Assembly (NCBI RefSeq): GCF_001021505.1
Contig: NZ_LDPO01000022.1
Span: forward strand, 18,050 to 82,049
Direction of reading: 5' to 3'
DNA from: Mycolicibacter heraklionensis
Lineage (GTDB): Bacteria; Actinomycetota; Actinomycetes; Mycobacteriales; Mycobacteriaceae
DNA: 64,000 nucleotides
This document shows positions 41,046 through 50,599 of the stretch, in pieces. Position 1 is the first letter of the stretch. Every line of letters begins with the position of its first letter. The position numbers were made by a program, and so were the translations under genes. Under the pieces are notes generated by a model that did no database searches, was not told the DNA's origin, and worked only from the letters and a program-made list of their open reading frames with translations.

Positions 41046-42785
41046 TCACGCCTCCCGCAGCCGCAGTGCCAGCCCGGACGCCCGTACCACCCGGCGACCC
41101 AGCGCGGCCCGCACCGAGGCCTCCGAGCCCACCACCCGCACTTTCGACTTGGCTCGCGTCACCGCGGTGTAGAACAACTCCCGGGTCAACAGTCGCGACT
41201 CGACGGGCGGCATCAACACGGTCACTTCGCCGGCCTGGCTGCCCTGGCTTTTGTGGATCGTCATCGCGTACATAGTCTCGACGTCGGCGAGCCGGCTGGT
41301 CGCGAACTCCAGCGGCCCGGATGCCGTCGCGATCACCGCGCGCAGCCCCTCGTTGCGGACCACCACCGCTCCGGTGTCGCCGTTGCGCAACCCGAGCCCA
41401 TAGTCGTTGGCGGTCACCAGCAGTGGTCGGCCGGCGTACCACTCGGTCCACATCGGGTCACCGGTCTGCTCGGCCACCCACCGGCGGATCTGCTGGTTCC
41501 AGTGCTGCACTCCGTGCAGGCCCGCTCGGTGCGCACACAGCAACCGATGCTCGTCCAGCGTCGCCGAGGCCGCCGCGGCATCACCGAGCAGCGCGGCCTG
41601 GCGTACCGCCAACGCATGGGGCACCACCAGAGCCGCCAATCGCTCGGCCACGTCCACCGCGCTGTCGGTGTCGATCCACTCCACGTGTTCGCCCCCGGCG
41701 GCCAGCAGCGCGACCGCCTTATCTGCGTCGCCGTCGCGGATCGCCACTGCCAGCGCACCGATCGACTCACCGAACCGGTGCGACGTCCGCAGCGTCGCCA
41801 CCCGGGTGTCCGGCCGCGCCGCCAGCCCGTCCACCAGATCGGCCAGCACCGCACCGGCTTCCACCGACGCCAGCTGGTCGGCGTCGCCCACCAGAATCAG
41901 CCGGGCATCCGGGCGCATCGCCTCCAGCAGCCGGGCCATCAGCGTCAGCGACACCATCGATGTCTCGTCGACGACGATCACGTCGTGCGGCAGCCGGTTG
42001 GCCCGATTGTGGCGGAACCGCACCGAGCTGTCCGGCCGCGAACCCAGCAGGGTGTGCAACGTGGTCGCGCCCAGCCCGGCGAGCCGCGCCTGATCCACCG
42101 GCGCCAGCTCGGCCACCTCCGCGGCGACGGCCTCGGTCAGCCGGGCCGCCGCTTTACCGGTCGGGGCGGCCAATGCGATCCGCAGCCCGGGCGTGCCCGA
42201 GCGTTCGGCATGCTCGGCCAACAGCGCCAACAGCCGCGCCACCGTAGTCGTCTTGCCGGTGCCCGGCCCACCGGTGAGCACCGTAACCGACTGCGAAAGT
42301 GCGATTTCGGCGGCCGCACGCTGCTCGTCGAACTTGCCGGACGGAAAAAGTCGCTCAAAGGCGGGCAGCTCCGCCGGTGCCGTCCCGGGCGCCGACAACG
42401 CCAGCAGGTCCGTGCAGACCTGCTCCTCCTCACGCCAATACCGGTCGAGGTAGAGCAGCCGGCCGTCATAAAGCCGCAGCACCTGCGCCTGCACCAGCCG
42501 ACTGTCCCGCACCGCCGCCAGCCATGGCCCCGGCTCCGGCCAGGCCACCTCCGCGCCGTCGGTGTCAGCAGCCACCGACGACAGATCCAGGCACACCGAC
42601 CCGTGCCGCAGCGCGCGCACGGTCAGCGCCAGCGCCAAGCCCACCGTCTCGTCGGGCTCGCCGCCCAGTGCCGTGATGCGTTGGGCTGCATGCACATCGG
42701 CGGCATCCAGCACGCCGGCCTGATTGAAGTCCCGCAACAGCCCGGTACCGCCGGAGGCCACCCGCCACTCCAACAACTCGCTCAT
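41046..42785 (-). CDS. recD: Exodeoxyribonuclease V alpha chain
   Basis: A 579-aa SF1B helicase subunit. Walker A is TGGPGTGKTTT (residues 171-181). The helicase motifs APTGKAAARL, VVDETSMVS, VGDADQL and, near the C-terminus, MTIHKSQGSQ and YTAVTRAK follow in order. Part of the RecBCD helicase-nuclease that processes DNA double-strand ends. ATG 42785 overlaps the recB stop (ATGA). Normal mycobacterial length. Confidence 0.94.
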   Translation of the reverse strand: MSELLEWRVASGGTGLLRDFNQAGVLDAADVHAAQRITALGGEPDETVGLALALTVRALRHGSVCLDLSSVAADTDGAEVAWPEPGPWLAAVRDSRLVQAQVLRLYDGRLLYLDRYWREEEQVCTDLLALSAPGTAPAELPAFERLFPSGKFDEQRAAAEIALSQSVTVLTGGPGTGKTTTVARLLALLAEHAERSGTPGLRIALAAPTGKAAARLTEAVAAEVAELAPVDQARLAGLGATTLHTLLGSRPDSSVRFRHNRANRLPHDVIVVDETSMVSLTLMARLLEAMRPDARLILVGDADQLASVEAGAVLADLVDGLAARPDTRVATLRTSHRFGESIGALAVAIRDGDADKAVALLAAGGEHVEWIDTDSAVDVAERLAALVVPHALAVRQAALLGDAAAASATLDEHRLLCAHRAGLHGVQHWNQQIRRWVAEQTGDPMWTEWYAGRPLLVTANDYGLGLRNGDTGAVVVRNEGLRAVIATASGPLEFATSRLADVETMYAMTIHKSQGSQAGEVTVLMPPVESRLLTRELFYTAVTRAKSKVRVVGSEASVRAALGRRVVRASGLALRLREA

Positions 42786-45700
42786 GCCGCCCGCCTCGCG
42801 TGCAACAGATCCGACAACGCCACCACGAGTGCGGTCGGTGGCCGCCAGTCGAACACCCCGGCACGGTGCCCGCCTGGACCATCGGCCACCGGAGTGCGTG
42901 CGCCGCACATCCCGCGCACGAACAGATACAGCACCCCACCCAAGTGCTGCTCGGGGTCGTAGCCGGGCAGCCGCCACCGCAGGAAGCGGTGCAGCACCGC
43001 GGTATACAGCAGCGCCTGTAGCGGATAGTCCGAATGCAGCATGGCGGCGGTGAGCCGGTCGAAGCCGTAGTCGGCGGCGGTGTCACCGAGCCGGTTGGTC
43101 TTGTAGTCGACCACCAGGAAGCGCTGCTCGGGCACCCGCAGCACCACATCGATCGACCCGGACAGATATCCGCGCAGCGGCTGGCCGCCCAGGGCCTCGG
43201 TGGCCAGCCGGTCGGCATACGGGGCGAACGGGTCGTCCGCGGGCAGGTGCTCGCGCAGCAGCAATCCCACCTCCGCCAGCCGCACGTCCGGCGCCACGCC
43301 GCGAACATCTCCACCGGCCAGAGGAATCTCAAAATCCAGCTCCCGCAACCGGTCCCGGGTGCCGATCTCGCGCAATGTCAGCCCGTCGGCCAGCGGCCCC
43401 AGCGGAGTGTCGTGCATGGGCACCAGCGCCGCCGCCAGCGCGGCCGGCTCGGCATCCACCGACCACCAGGCGGCGTGCTGACGTACCTGGGCTTCCAGCT
43501 CGGCGGCCAAGTCGGCGGCGAACGGATCGGTGGTCTCCAGCACGGCGTGCACCAGCGAGCCGAACGCCGCCCCGGCGGGCAGCTCGGCCATCGGCGAGAT
43601 CAGATCCGCCCCGACCGGCGGCGGCGCCACCGCTACGGGCACGTCGTCGGCCTCGTCGTCGCGGGCGCTCAACTCGGGTTCACTGTGCACCCCAGACGCC
43701 CCGCCCTCGGTGACCTCACTGGCATGCCGGATCAGCCCCGAATACGAAGTGCGACGCCACCCGGTGTCGATGTGGCGGTGGAAATGCCGCGCTTCCAAGC
43801 CATCCGGAGGCTGCGCCGGAACGACCGGTGCCAACGGGGCGATCACCGAGTCCTCGATGACCAGGCCGCCGGCGGCCTCCCACTCCCGGAAACAGGACAG
43901 TGCTTCGTCATCGGTGGGTTTGGGCTCGCAGCGATCCGGCACCGGTGCCTCGCCGCGGCACCGGCCCCGCAGCAGCCGGGACAGGCCGCCGTTGGGCTCG
44001 TCGTACGACGCCGCCCACCACGCCACCACCTGCGACTGCGCGCGGGTCAATGCCACATAGGCGAGCCGAATGTCGTTGCGGGCAGCCTCGGCCAGGCTCA
44101 GCCGTTGCACGTCGGAGTGGTCGAAGCTGTCCGGGCCGCCGACGTGCCGGCAGCGGACACCGCCGTCGTGATAGAGCGGGATGGCCTCGTCGAACATGTG
44201 CCGGTTGAACGCGAACGGCAGGTACACGATCGGGAACTGCAAACCCTTGGCGCCCCACACCGTCAGGATCTGCACGGCAGCGGCGTCGGAGTCCAGCCGA
44301 CGATTGTGCTGCCCGCCGCCGTTTCCTTCGGTGCATTGGCGGCGCAACCAATCCCGCAACGCCGGCAGGCCCAGCCGGTCGCGGTGCGCGGCCTCATGCA
44401 GCAGCTGAGCCACATGCGCCAGATCGGTCATGGTGCGTTCACCGCCGTACTCGCCGAGCAGCCGGCGCTTCAGGCCGGCCAACTGCGCCGCTTCGAACAC
44501 CGCCGCCGGCCCGTGCAGCCGCAGCTCATCCGCCCAGTCCCGCAACGTCGACGCCACCTTGTCGGTCAACGCCTCACCGCCGTCGGCCAGCGTGGCGGCG
44601 GTATAGCCGAAGAACACCGTCGCCGCGGCGGCCCGCACCAGCCCGCCGCGGTGGGTCGCCTCGAACGCCTCCAGCAGACACAGCCAGTCGGCGGCCGCAG
44701 CCGAGGAGAACACGTCCGCATCGCCGGTGAACACCGCGGGAATCCCGGCCCGCAGCAAGGCCTCCTGGCAGGCGGCCGCGTCCTTGCTGTTCTCGACGAT
44801 CACCGCCACGTCACCGGGAGTGATCGGCCTGCCGTCGAAGGTCGCGCCGCTGGCCCACAAGGCGGCGACGTCGGCGGCCAGATCATCGGGAATGTGGCGG
44901 CGCAGCTTGGGCATCGGGACAACGCGGTCCGAGCTGACGCCGAACGCCGCGCGGCCGACCACCCGCAGCCGGAACGGGGCGGTGCTGGGCGCACCGACCA
45001 GCCGAGACCCGCCGACCGCGGCCTGGACATCGTGCACCACGATCTGCGGATCACCCAGCGCCGCACCGCCCATCACCGTCTGCAGCGCACCGACCAGGGC
45101 CGAGTCGCTGCGCCAGTTCACCGCCAGGGTGCGCTGCTGCCCGGCGGTGCGTGCCGCCTGCAGGTAGGTGTAGATGTCGCCGCCGCGGAACCCGTAGATC
45201 GCCTGCTTGGGGTCGCCGATCAGCACCACCGCCGAATGCCCGACGAAGCCGCGTTCGATCACCTGCCACTGGATCGGGTCGGTGTCCTGGAACTCATCGA
45301 CCATCACGATCGGCCAGCGCTGCCGCATCCGTTCCCGCGCCGGCGAATCCGCGGGCTCCAGTGCGGCGGCCAGCCGGCGCAGCAGGTCGTCGTACCCCAA
45401 TACGCCGAGCCGGCGCTTGCGCAACTCCAACTCCGCGCACACCGCGTCGATGAATCGCAGCCGCACCTCGGCTACCGAACCCGGTTCGGGATCCTGCGGG
45501 CGCAGTTGGGCATACGGGTCGCAGACCACCACCCGCGCGAGTTTCAGCGCGTCGGCGTAACTGAGCGCCACCTCGTCGCGTTGCGTCCCGAAGTTCGCGA
45601 GGTACAGGTCATCCACGACCTGGACCACCAGGTCGTCAAGGCTTTCCACCAACTCGACGCCCGCGCTGGTGTCACCGGCGATGCCCAGTGACTTCAGCAC

Positions 45701-46084
45701 CAGATGACAGAACTGGTGGGTGGTGGCGATGGTCGCGGCGTCGAAGCCGGCCAGCGCGTCACGCAGTCGCCGACGGCGCACCTCGCGATCCTCCGCACTG
45801 CCGCTGCACAGATGCGCGACAAGATCATTGGGTTCCTGCGTGCTGGCGCCGTCGAGGGCGGCCAATGTCTCCACCAGCTGACGACGCACCCGGTCCCGCA
45901 GCTCCCGGGTGGCCGCCCGGCTGAACGTGATCAGCAGCATCTCGTCCAGGGTGGCGTGCCCCTCGGCCAGATAGCGGGTCACCAGACCGGCCAAGGTGAA
46001 CGTCTTACCGGTGCCGGCGCTGGCCTCCAGGACAGTGGTGGTGGCGCGGGCGGGCAGTGGGCCCAGCAGATCGAAGCGTTCCAT
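42782..46084 (-). CDS. recB: Exodeoxyribonuclease V beta chain
   Basis: A 1100-aa UvrD-like helicase plus nuclease. Walker A, LEASAGTGKTFTLAGL, starts near residue 20; DEFQDTDPIQW is helicase motif II; GDPKQAIYGFRGGD is motif III. The C-terminal RecB nuclease domain shows GSIDVVLRVP and VVDYKTNRLG with the catalytic Asp and Lys. The ATG at 46084 overlaps the recC stop by 1 bp (TGATG). In mycobacteria this complex is thought to act mainly in single-strand annealing. Confidence 0.94.
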   Translation of the reverse strand: MERFDLLGPLPARATTTVLEASAGTGKTFTLAGLVTRYLAEGHATLDEMLLITFSRAATRELRDRVRRQLVETLAALDGASTQEPNDLVAHLCSGSAEDREVRRRRLRDALAGFDAATIATTHQFCHLVLKSLGIAGDTSAGVELVESLDDLVVQVVDDLYLANFGTQRDEVALSYADALKLARVVVCDPYAQLRPQDPEPGSVAEVRLRFIDAVCAELELRKRRLGVLGYDDLLRRLAAALEPADSPARERMRQRWPIVMVDEFQDTDPIQWQVIERGFVGHSAVVLIGDPKQAIYGFRGGDIYTYLQAARTAGQQRTLAVNWRSDSALVGALQTVMGGAALGDPQIVVHDVQAAVGGSRLVGAPSTAPFRLRVVGRAAFGVSSDRVVPMPKLRRHIPDDLAADVAALWASGATFDGRPITPGDVAVIVENSKDAAACQEALLRAGIPAVFTGDADVFSSAAAADWLCLLEAFEATHRGGLVRAAAATVFFGYTAATLADGGEALTDKVASTLRDWADELRLHGPAAVFEAAQLAGLKRRLLGEYGGERTMTDLAHVAQLLHEAAHRDRLGLPALRDWLRRQCTEGNGGGQHNRRLDSDAAAVQILTVWGAKGLQFPIVYLPFAFNRHMFDEAIPLYHDGGVRCRHVGGPDSFDHSDVQRLSLAEAARNDIRLAYVALTRAQSQVVAWWAASYDEPNGGLSRLLRGRCRGEAPVPDRCEPKPTDDEALSCFREWEAAGGLVIEDSVIAPLAPVVPAQPPDGLEARHFHRHIDTGWRRTSYSGLIRHASEVTEGGASGVHSEPELSARDDEADDVPVAVAPPPVGADLISPMAELPAGAAFGSLVHAVLETTDPFAADLAAELEAQVRQHAAWWSVDAEPAALAAALVPMHDTPLGPLADGLTLREIGTRDRLRELDFEIPLAGGDVRGVAPDVRLAEVGLLLREHLPADDPFAPYADRLATEALGGQPLRGYLSGSIDVVLRVPEQRFLVVDYKTNRLGDTAADYGFDRLTAAMLHSDYPLQALLYTAVLHRFLRWRLPGYDPEQHLGGVLYLFVRGMCGARTPVADGPGGHRAGVFDWRPPTALVVALSDLLHARRAA

Positions 46085-49000
46085 CAGCGCACCGGCCGTT
46101 CCGCGCGCAGCAGCGGCAGCCACAGCCGGGCCGCCAGCGCGCCGAGTCGAGTGTCTTCGCCGTCGATCTCCTCACCCGGACGAGGCGGGCCCTGCAACAC
46201 GGCGAACGGCGCGCGTGGCCCCCAGACCCGGACGCACGCGGGCTCGGCGTCCTCGCCGGGGTAGCGCTGCGTGGCCCATTTGCTGCTCGCGTACCAGACC
46301 GGGTCGCGGCCGGCGTGGCGCTTCTCGGCCCACGCGAACGAAGTCTTGATCGGCAGCGGCAGCGGTTCGCAGCGCCCGATGTCGTAGAGCCACACCAGCT
46401 CCCGCAATGTCTCCATCGGATTGGGTGGCGGCCCGAGCAGCCGCTGCAGGGCGCGTTCACCGTCACGGGCCCGGCCGATGCAGCGGGCGGTCCATTCGAC
46501 GCCGGGACGCTGGGCGGCCAGTGCCACCAGCGGGATCCAGGCCTGCAACAAGTGGGTGTCCCGCAGCTTGGAGTAGTTGACCGACACGGTGGTCGTGTCG
46601 AACACCGGGTTGACGGTTCCGGTCAGCCGGCGCCCACCGCCGAGATCCAGATCGATGTCATAGGTCGCGGGCGCACCGACACCATGCTCGAGCGCCGCGG
46701 CCGCCAATTGCACCACCCGGTCCCGAATCTGTTTGGCGGTGCGCCAGCCCAGCTGGCCGGGCGGCAGACTGCCGCGCCGCCACTCGGCCTCGATGGCCTT
46801 GGCCGAGTCGACCCCCAGCAGCATGTCGTGCAACATCCGATTGCCGACCGCCCATTCGCCAAGCGCGTCGATCTCGACGGGCATACCGTCTTCGACCTCG
46901 TCGACCTCCCACGGCAGCGTGTAGTTCAGCGCACTGAAAAACCCCTTGACCGGGTCCTTGAAGAACTTCAGCAGGTCGACGAGCGCAACGTCGTCCGGCG
47001 GCGGTGCGGGCAGCGGGTCGGTGATGAACTGCGTTGCGGCACAGCGGGTTCCGGCGGCGGTTCTGGCGGCCAGCGGGACGGTCGGGTCGAAGGTGAACGG
47101 CACGTCGGGGATCAGCCGGCCGGGCTCGACGTTCTTGACGTCGAACGGCTGCAGGGGATGTTCCACGACGAGGTGCTCGCGCACCGGTTCGGGCGTGGTC
47201 TGATCCAGGGCGTCGATCAACTCGGCCAGCGGCACTGCCGGCGGGCGGAGGTGGCCGGTGTGTTCGTCGGCGCCGGTGTAGGTGATCACCAGCTTCTCGG
47301 TGGCCGCGGTGATCGCGTCGAGCAGCAATTGCCGGTCCTCGGAACGGATGTCACGTTCGCCGGTCATCGGGCGCCGCGCCAGCACGTCGTCGCCGTCGGG
47401 AAGATTCAGCCGGGGGAACACGCCGTCGTCCACGCCCAGCAGACACACCACCCGGTGCGGCACCGACCGCATCGGCACCATGGTGCACACCGTGAGCGTT
47501 CCGGTGCGGAAGTTGGCCCGGGTCGGGCGCCCGGCCAGATGCCCGGCCATCAGCACGCGGACATCGGGCAGCCGCAGGACGGTGTCGCTGCGGGCCGCGG
47601 CATCGGAGAGCACCTGCGTCAACTCGCGCTGCAGATGCGCGCTCTGCCAGGCATCAGTGCCGGCGTCGGCCAGCTCGGCGACCCCGTCGCGCAGCGCGGT
47701 GATCCACTCCGCCAGCGGGCGCGTCCCGTCCAGCTTGTCGACCGCCGACTGCAACCGTGCGACGAACTCGGCCAGTTTCCCGGCCAGCTCCACCTGACTG
47801 CTGCCGACGTCGTCGAGCGGCAGCGCCGTGTCCAGCCAGGCCTGCGAATCGTCGGACATCGCCACCCCGGTCAGGATGCGGTCCAGCCCGAATCGCCAAG
47901 TGTTGTGCACGATGTGCGACAGGCCGTACCGCTCGCGGGTGTGCGGATCGAAACCCCAGCGGATGTTGGCGGTACGCACCCAGGTGGTGATCTGGGCCAG
48001 ATCGTTGTCGGTGAAGCCGAACCGCGCCCGTACCGGGTCGGTGTGGGCGAGGTTGAGCACGGCGGTCGCGGTGGCGCGGCTGCCGGCGATCTCCAGCAGT
48101 TCGGCGGCCACCGCCAGCAGCGGATTGGTCTGAGTCAGCGCCCGGTCGGCGAGCTGAACCCGCAACCGGTGTGCCGGGTGGGTGTCCCCGGCCAGCTCGC
48201 CCAGCCCGAAGTCGGCGACGATCAACGGCGCGTAGGTTTCGATGTCGGGGCACATCACCACGATGTCGCGGGGCTCCAGCGTCGGATCGTCATGCAGCAG
48301 CCCGAGCAGCACCTCGCGCAGCACGTCGACTTGGCGGGCCGGGCTGTGGCAGCTGTGCACCTGCACCGAGCGGTCGGACACGGCGCGGCTGCGGCCCTCG
48401 GGGCGCAGCGCGTTGGCGCCCAGATCGGATTGCAGCCAACCCAAGAGTGTGTCCGGGTGCGTTGCGGCACTGAGATATTCATCGCTGGCGGGAGTCGCCG
48501 GCAGACTGCGCTGCAACTCCCGCAGATCACGACCCAGGGTTTCCAGCAGCGGGTGGTGTGCGCTGCGCCGGGTGTCGTCGTCGGAGCGCGGCAGGGCGCC
48601 GTGTACGTCACCGAGCGCCTGCCACAGGGCATCGGAGGGGTGCGGCAGCCACAGGTGCAGGTCGTGGTGGGTGGCCAGGGCGTCCAGCAACTCGATGTCG
48701 GTGCACGCCAACCGCGTGTGTCCGAACAGTGACAGCCGGGCCGGCAGCGTCTCGGTCGGCCCCTGGCGCAGCCGCGCGACCGTATCGCGGTGCCGAACGT
48801 GCGGAGGATCGATCCCGACGGCAGCCGCCAATGCGCGCCACAGCGGCGGCTGCCAACCCAAGTCGTCGTGCAACGCAGCGCCGGCACCGTCGGTGGCCTG
48901 ACCGGCGCTCCAGTCGACGAGCAACTGCGGCCGCTGACGGGCGTAAGCGGCGAACAGTCCGGCCAGCCGGCGCGCCACCGCATAGCGCCGGCCGCGGCGC

Positions 49001-49383
49001 AGCTCACCCTCCGGACTGGGGTCGGCGTGGCCCAAATGCTTTGCCAGCGTGGCACACCAGGGCTCATCCAGGTTCGCGTCGATCACCGCCAACAGCGGCC
49101 AGGTCATGGCATCCGGGGACCACGGATCGTCGTCGGCAGCGCCGGTGATCTCGGCGATCAGCGAAAGCGGGCTGCGAAACTCCACGCCCGCGCATACCCC
49201 GTCGCCCCCGGGACCGGCGCCCAACACGTGCGACAGTCGCTGGGACAGCCAGCGCTCCACCCCGCGCGCCGGCACCAGCACCAGCTCCTGGGCGAACGGG
49301 TCGGCCGGCGGCGTCGCCAACAGCGCACCCAGGCCGTCGGCGAGGACGTCGGTGCGCTCGGCGCGGTGCAGGTGCAGTCCCAT
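46084..49383 (-). CDS. recC: Exodeoxyribonuclease V gamma chain
   Basis: A 1099-aa RecC subunit. It begins MGLHLHRAERTDVLADGL and continues with PFAQELVLVPARGVERWLSQRLSH, the RecC N-terminal signature. The pseudo-helicase and C-terminal inactive-nuclease regions are recognisable (IVVMCPDIETYAPLI; GRDPVWYASSKWATQRYPGED). RecC holds the complex together and scans single strands. The ATG at 49383 is preferred over one at 49395 by similarity of the N-terminus to relatives. Gene order recC-recB-recD matches M. tuberculosis. Confidence 0.93.
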   Translation of the reverse strand: MGLHLHRAERTDVLADGLGALLATPPADPFAQELVLVPARGVERWLSQRLSHVLGAGPGGDGVCAGVEFRSPLSLIAEITGAADDDPWSPDAMTWPLLAVIDANLDEPWCATLAKHLGHADPSPEGELRRGRRYAVARRLAGLFAAYARQRPQLLVDWSAGQATDGAGAALHDDLGWQPPLWRALAAAVGIDPPHVRHRDTVARLRQGPTETLPARLSLFGHTRLACTDIELLDALATHHDLHLWLPHPSDALWQALGDVHGALPRSDDDTRRSAHHPLLETLGRDLRELQRSLPATPASDEYLSAATHPDTLLGWLQSDLGANALRPEGRSRAVSDRSVQVHSCHSPARQVDVLREVLLGLLHDDPTLEPRDIVVMCPDIETYAPLIVADFGLGELAGDTHPAHRLRVQLADRALTQTNPLLAVAAELLEIAGSRATATAVLNLAHTDPVRARFGFTDNDLAQITTWVRTANIRWGFDPHTRERYGLSHIVHNTWRFGLDRILTGVAMSDDSQAWLDTALPLDDVGSSQVELAGKLAEFVARLQSAVDKLDGTRPLAEWITALRDGVAELADAGTDAWQSAHLQRELTQVLSDAAARSDTVLRLPDVRVLMAGHLAGRPTRANFRTGTLTVCTMVPMRSVPHRVVCLLGVDDGVFPRLNLPDGDDVLARRPMTGERDIRSEDRQLLLDAITAATEKLVITYTGADEHTGHLRPPAVPLAELIDALDQTTPEPVREHLVVEHPLQPFDVKNVEPGRLIPDVPFTFDPTVPLAARTAAGTRCAATQFITDPLPAPPPDDVALVDLLKFFKDPVKGFFSALNYTLPWEVDEVEDGMPVEIDALGEWAVGNRMLHDMLLGVDSAKAIEAEWRRGSLPPGQLGWRTAKQIRDRVVQLAAAALEHGVGAPATYDIDLDLGGGRRLTGTVNPVFDTTTVSVNYSKLRDTHLLQAWIPLVALAAQRPGVEWTARCIGRARDGERALQRLLGPPPNPMETLRELVWLYDIGRCEPLPLPIKTSFAWAEKRHAGRDPVWYASSKWATQRYPGEDAEPACVRVWGPRAPFAVLQGPPRPGEEIDGEDTRLGALAARLWLPLLRAERPVR

Positions 49384-49436
49384 CGCGGCCACCATAAACC
49401 GCGGCTACGACAACGCCGCCTCGTAGGCTGGGACGG

Positions 49437-50597
49437 GTGAAAGCAGTCAGCTGTAGTAACGCCCAACTCGAGGTCGTCGACCTACCGACTCCAGTCCCGG
49501 CCAAAGGCCAGCTGCTCATCGACGTGCTGCGGTGCGGCATCTGCGGATCGGATCTGCACGCCCGCCAGCACTGCGACGAGGTCGCCGATGTCATGGCCTT
49601 GACCGGATACGACGGCTTCATGCGCTCGGACCAGCGGGTGGTACTCGGCCATGAAATCTGCGGCGAAGTACTCGACCACGGTCCCCGCACCCGCAAGGCG
49701 CCCCGCCCCGGCACCCGGGTGGTCGCGATACCGCTGTTGCGGCGCGGCGACGCCGTCCATGCGGTCGGGCTGTCGGAGTCGGCGCCGGGAGGCTACGCCG
49801 AGCAGATGCTCGTCGAGCAGTCGCTGGCGCTGCCGGTTCCCAACGGGCTGTCGACGGATGCGGCCGCACTCACCGAGCCGATGGCGGTGGCCTGGCATGC
49901 CGTGCGGCGCGGCGAGGTGCGCAAGCGCGACGTGGCGATCGTGATCGGCTGCGGACCGATCGGCCTGGCGGTGGTGTGCATGCTCAAGGCGCGCGGAGTA
50001 CGCACGGTGATCGCCAGCGACTTCTCGCCCGGCCGGCGCGCGCTGGCCACCCGCTGCGGCGCCGACATCGTTGTCGACCCGGCACAGGACTCGCCGTATG
50101 CCGCGGCGGCGGGCCACGGCCACCTGGAGAAGGCGCCGGATGCACTGGGCCTGGCGGTGGGCACCGTCGAAAAGCTGTACAAGGCGCGACTGCCCTGGTG
50201 GCATGTCTGGCGGGCCGCCGAAGCCGTCGGCGCCGCCACGCCCAACCGTCCGGTGATCTTCGAGTGCGTCGGGGTCCCGGGAGTCATCGACAGCATCATC
50301 GCCGGGGCTCCACTGTTCTCCCGGGTGGTTGTGGTCGGGGTCTGCATGGGAACCGACGCGATCCGGCCGGCGATCGCGATCAATAAGGAGACCGACCTGC
50401 GGTTCGTACTGGGTTACACGCCAATGGAATTCCGTGACACTTTGCACATGATCGCCGAGGGCAAAGTCGACGTCTCGCCACTGATCACCGGCGCAGTCGG
50501 CCTGGGCGGGGTGGCGAACGCGTTCGACGCGCTGGGCGACCCGGCCAAGCACGCCAAGGTTCTGGTCGACCCCAAGAGCCCGGTGCAGGAGGTTTAG
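49437..50597 (+). CDS. Zinc-binding alcohol dehydrogenase family protein
   Basis: A 386-aa MDR-superfamily protein. The catalytic-zinc pattern is CGICGSDLHA near residue 34 and GHEICGEV near residue 68. The NAD(P) motif is IGCGPIGLAVVCML near residue 175. The four-cysteine structural-zinc loop of classical alcohol dehydrogenases is absent (GTRVVAIPLLRRGDAVHAVG instead), as in several mycobacterial relatives. GTG start at 49437. It is followed after 2 nt by pfkA. Substrate unknown. Confidence 0.85.
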   Translation: MKAVSCSNAQLEVVDLPTPVPAKGQLLIDVLRCGICGSDLHARQHCDEVADVMALTGYDGFMRSDQRVVLGHEICGEVLDHGPRTRKAPRPGTRVVAIPLLRRGDAVHAVGLSESAPGGYAEQMLVEQSLALPVPNGLSTDAAALTEPMAVAWHAVRRGEVRKRDVAIVIGCGPIGLAVVCMLKARGVRTVIASDFSPGRRALATRCGADIVVDPAQDSPYAAAAGHGHLEKAPDALGLAVGTVEKLYKARLPWWHVWRAAEAVGAATPNRPVIFECVGVPGVIDSIIAGAPLFSRVVVVGVCMGTDAIRPAIAINKETDLRFVLGYTPMEFRDTLHMIAEGKVDVSPLITGAVGLGGVANAFDALGDPAKHAKVLVDPKSPVQEV

Positions 50598-50599
50598 GC

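Noticed and set aside
43034..45691. Plus-strand 885-codon frame opposite recB
   Set aside because: Composition is Arg/Gln/Gly/His-rich as expected of an antisense shadow of a high-GC gene; recB on the other strand carries all expected motifs.
46057..48732. Plus-strand 891-codon frame opposite recC
   Set aside because: Same type of shadow; no ribosome site and no domain, whereas recC is intact.
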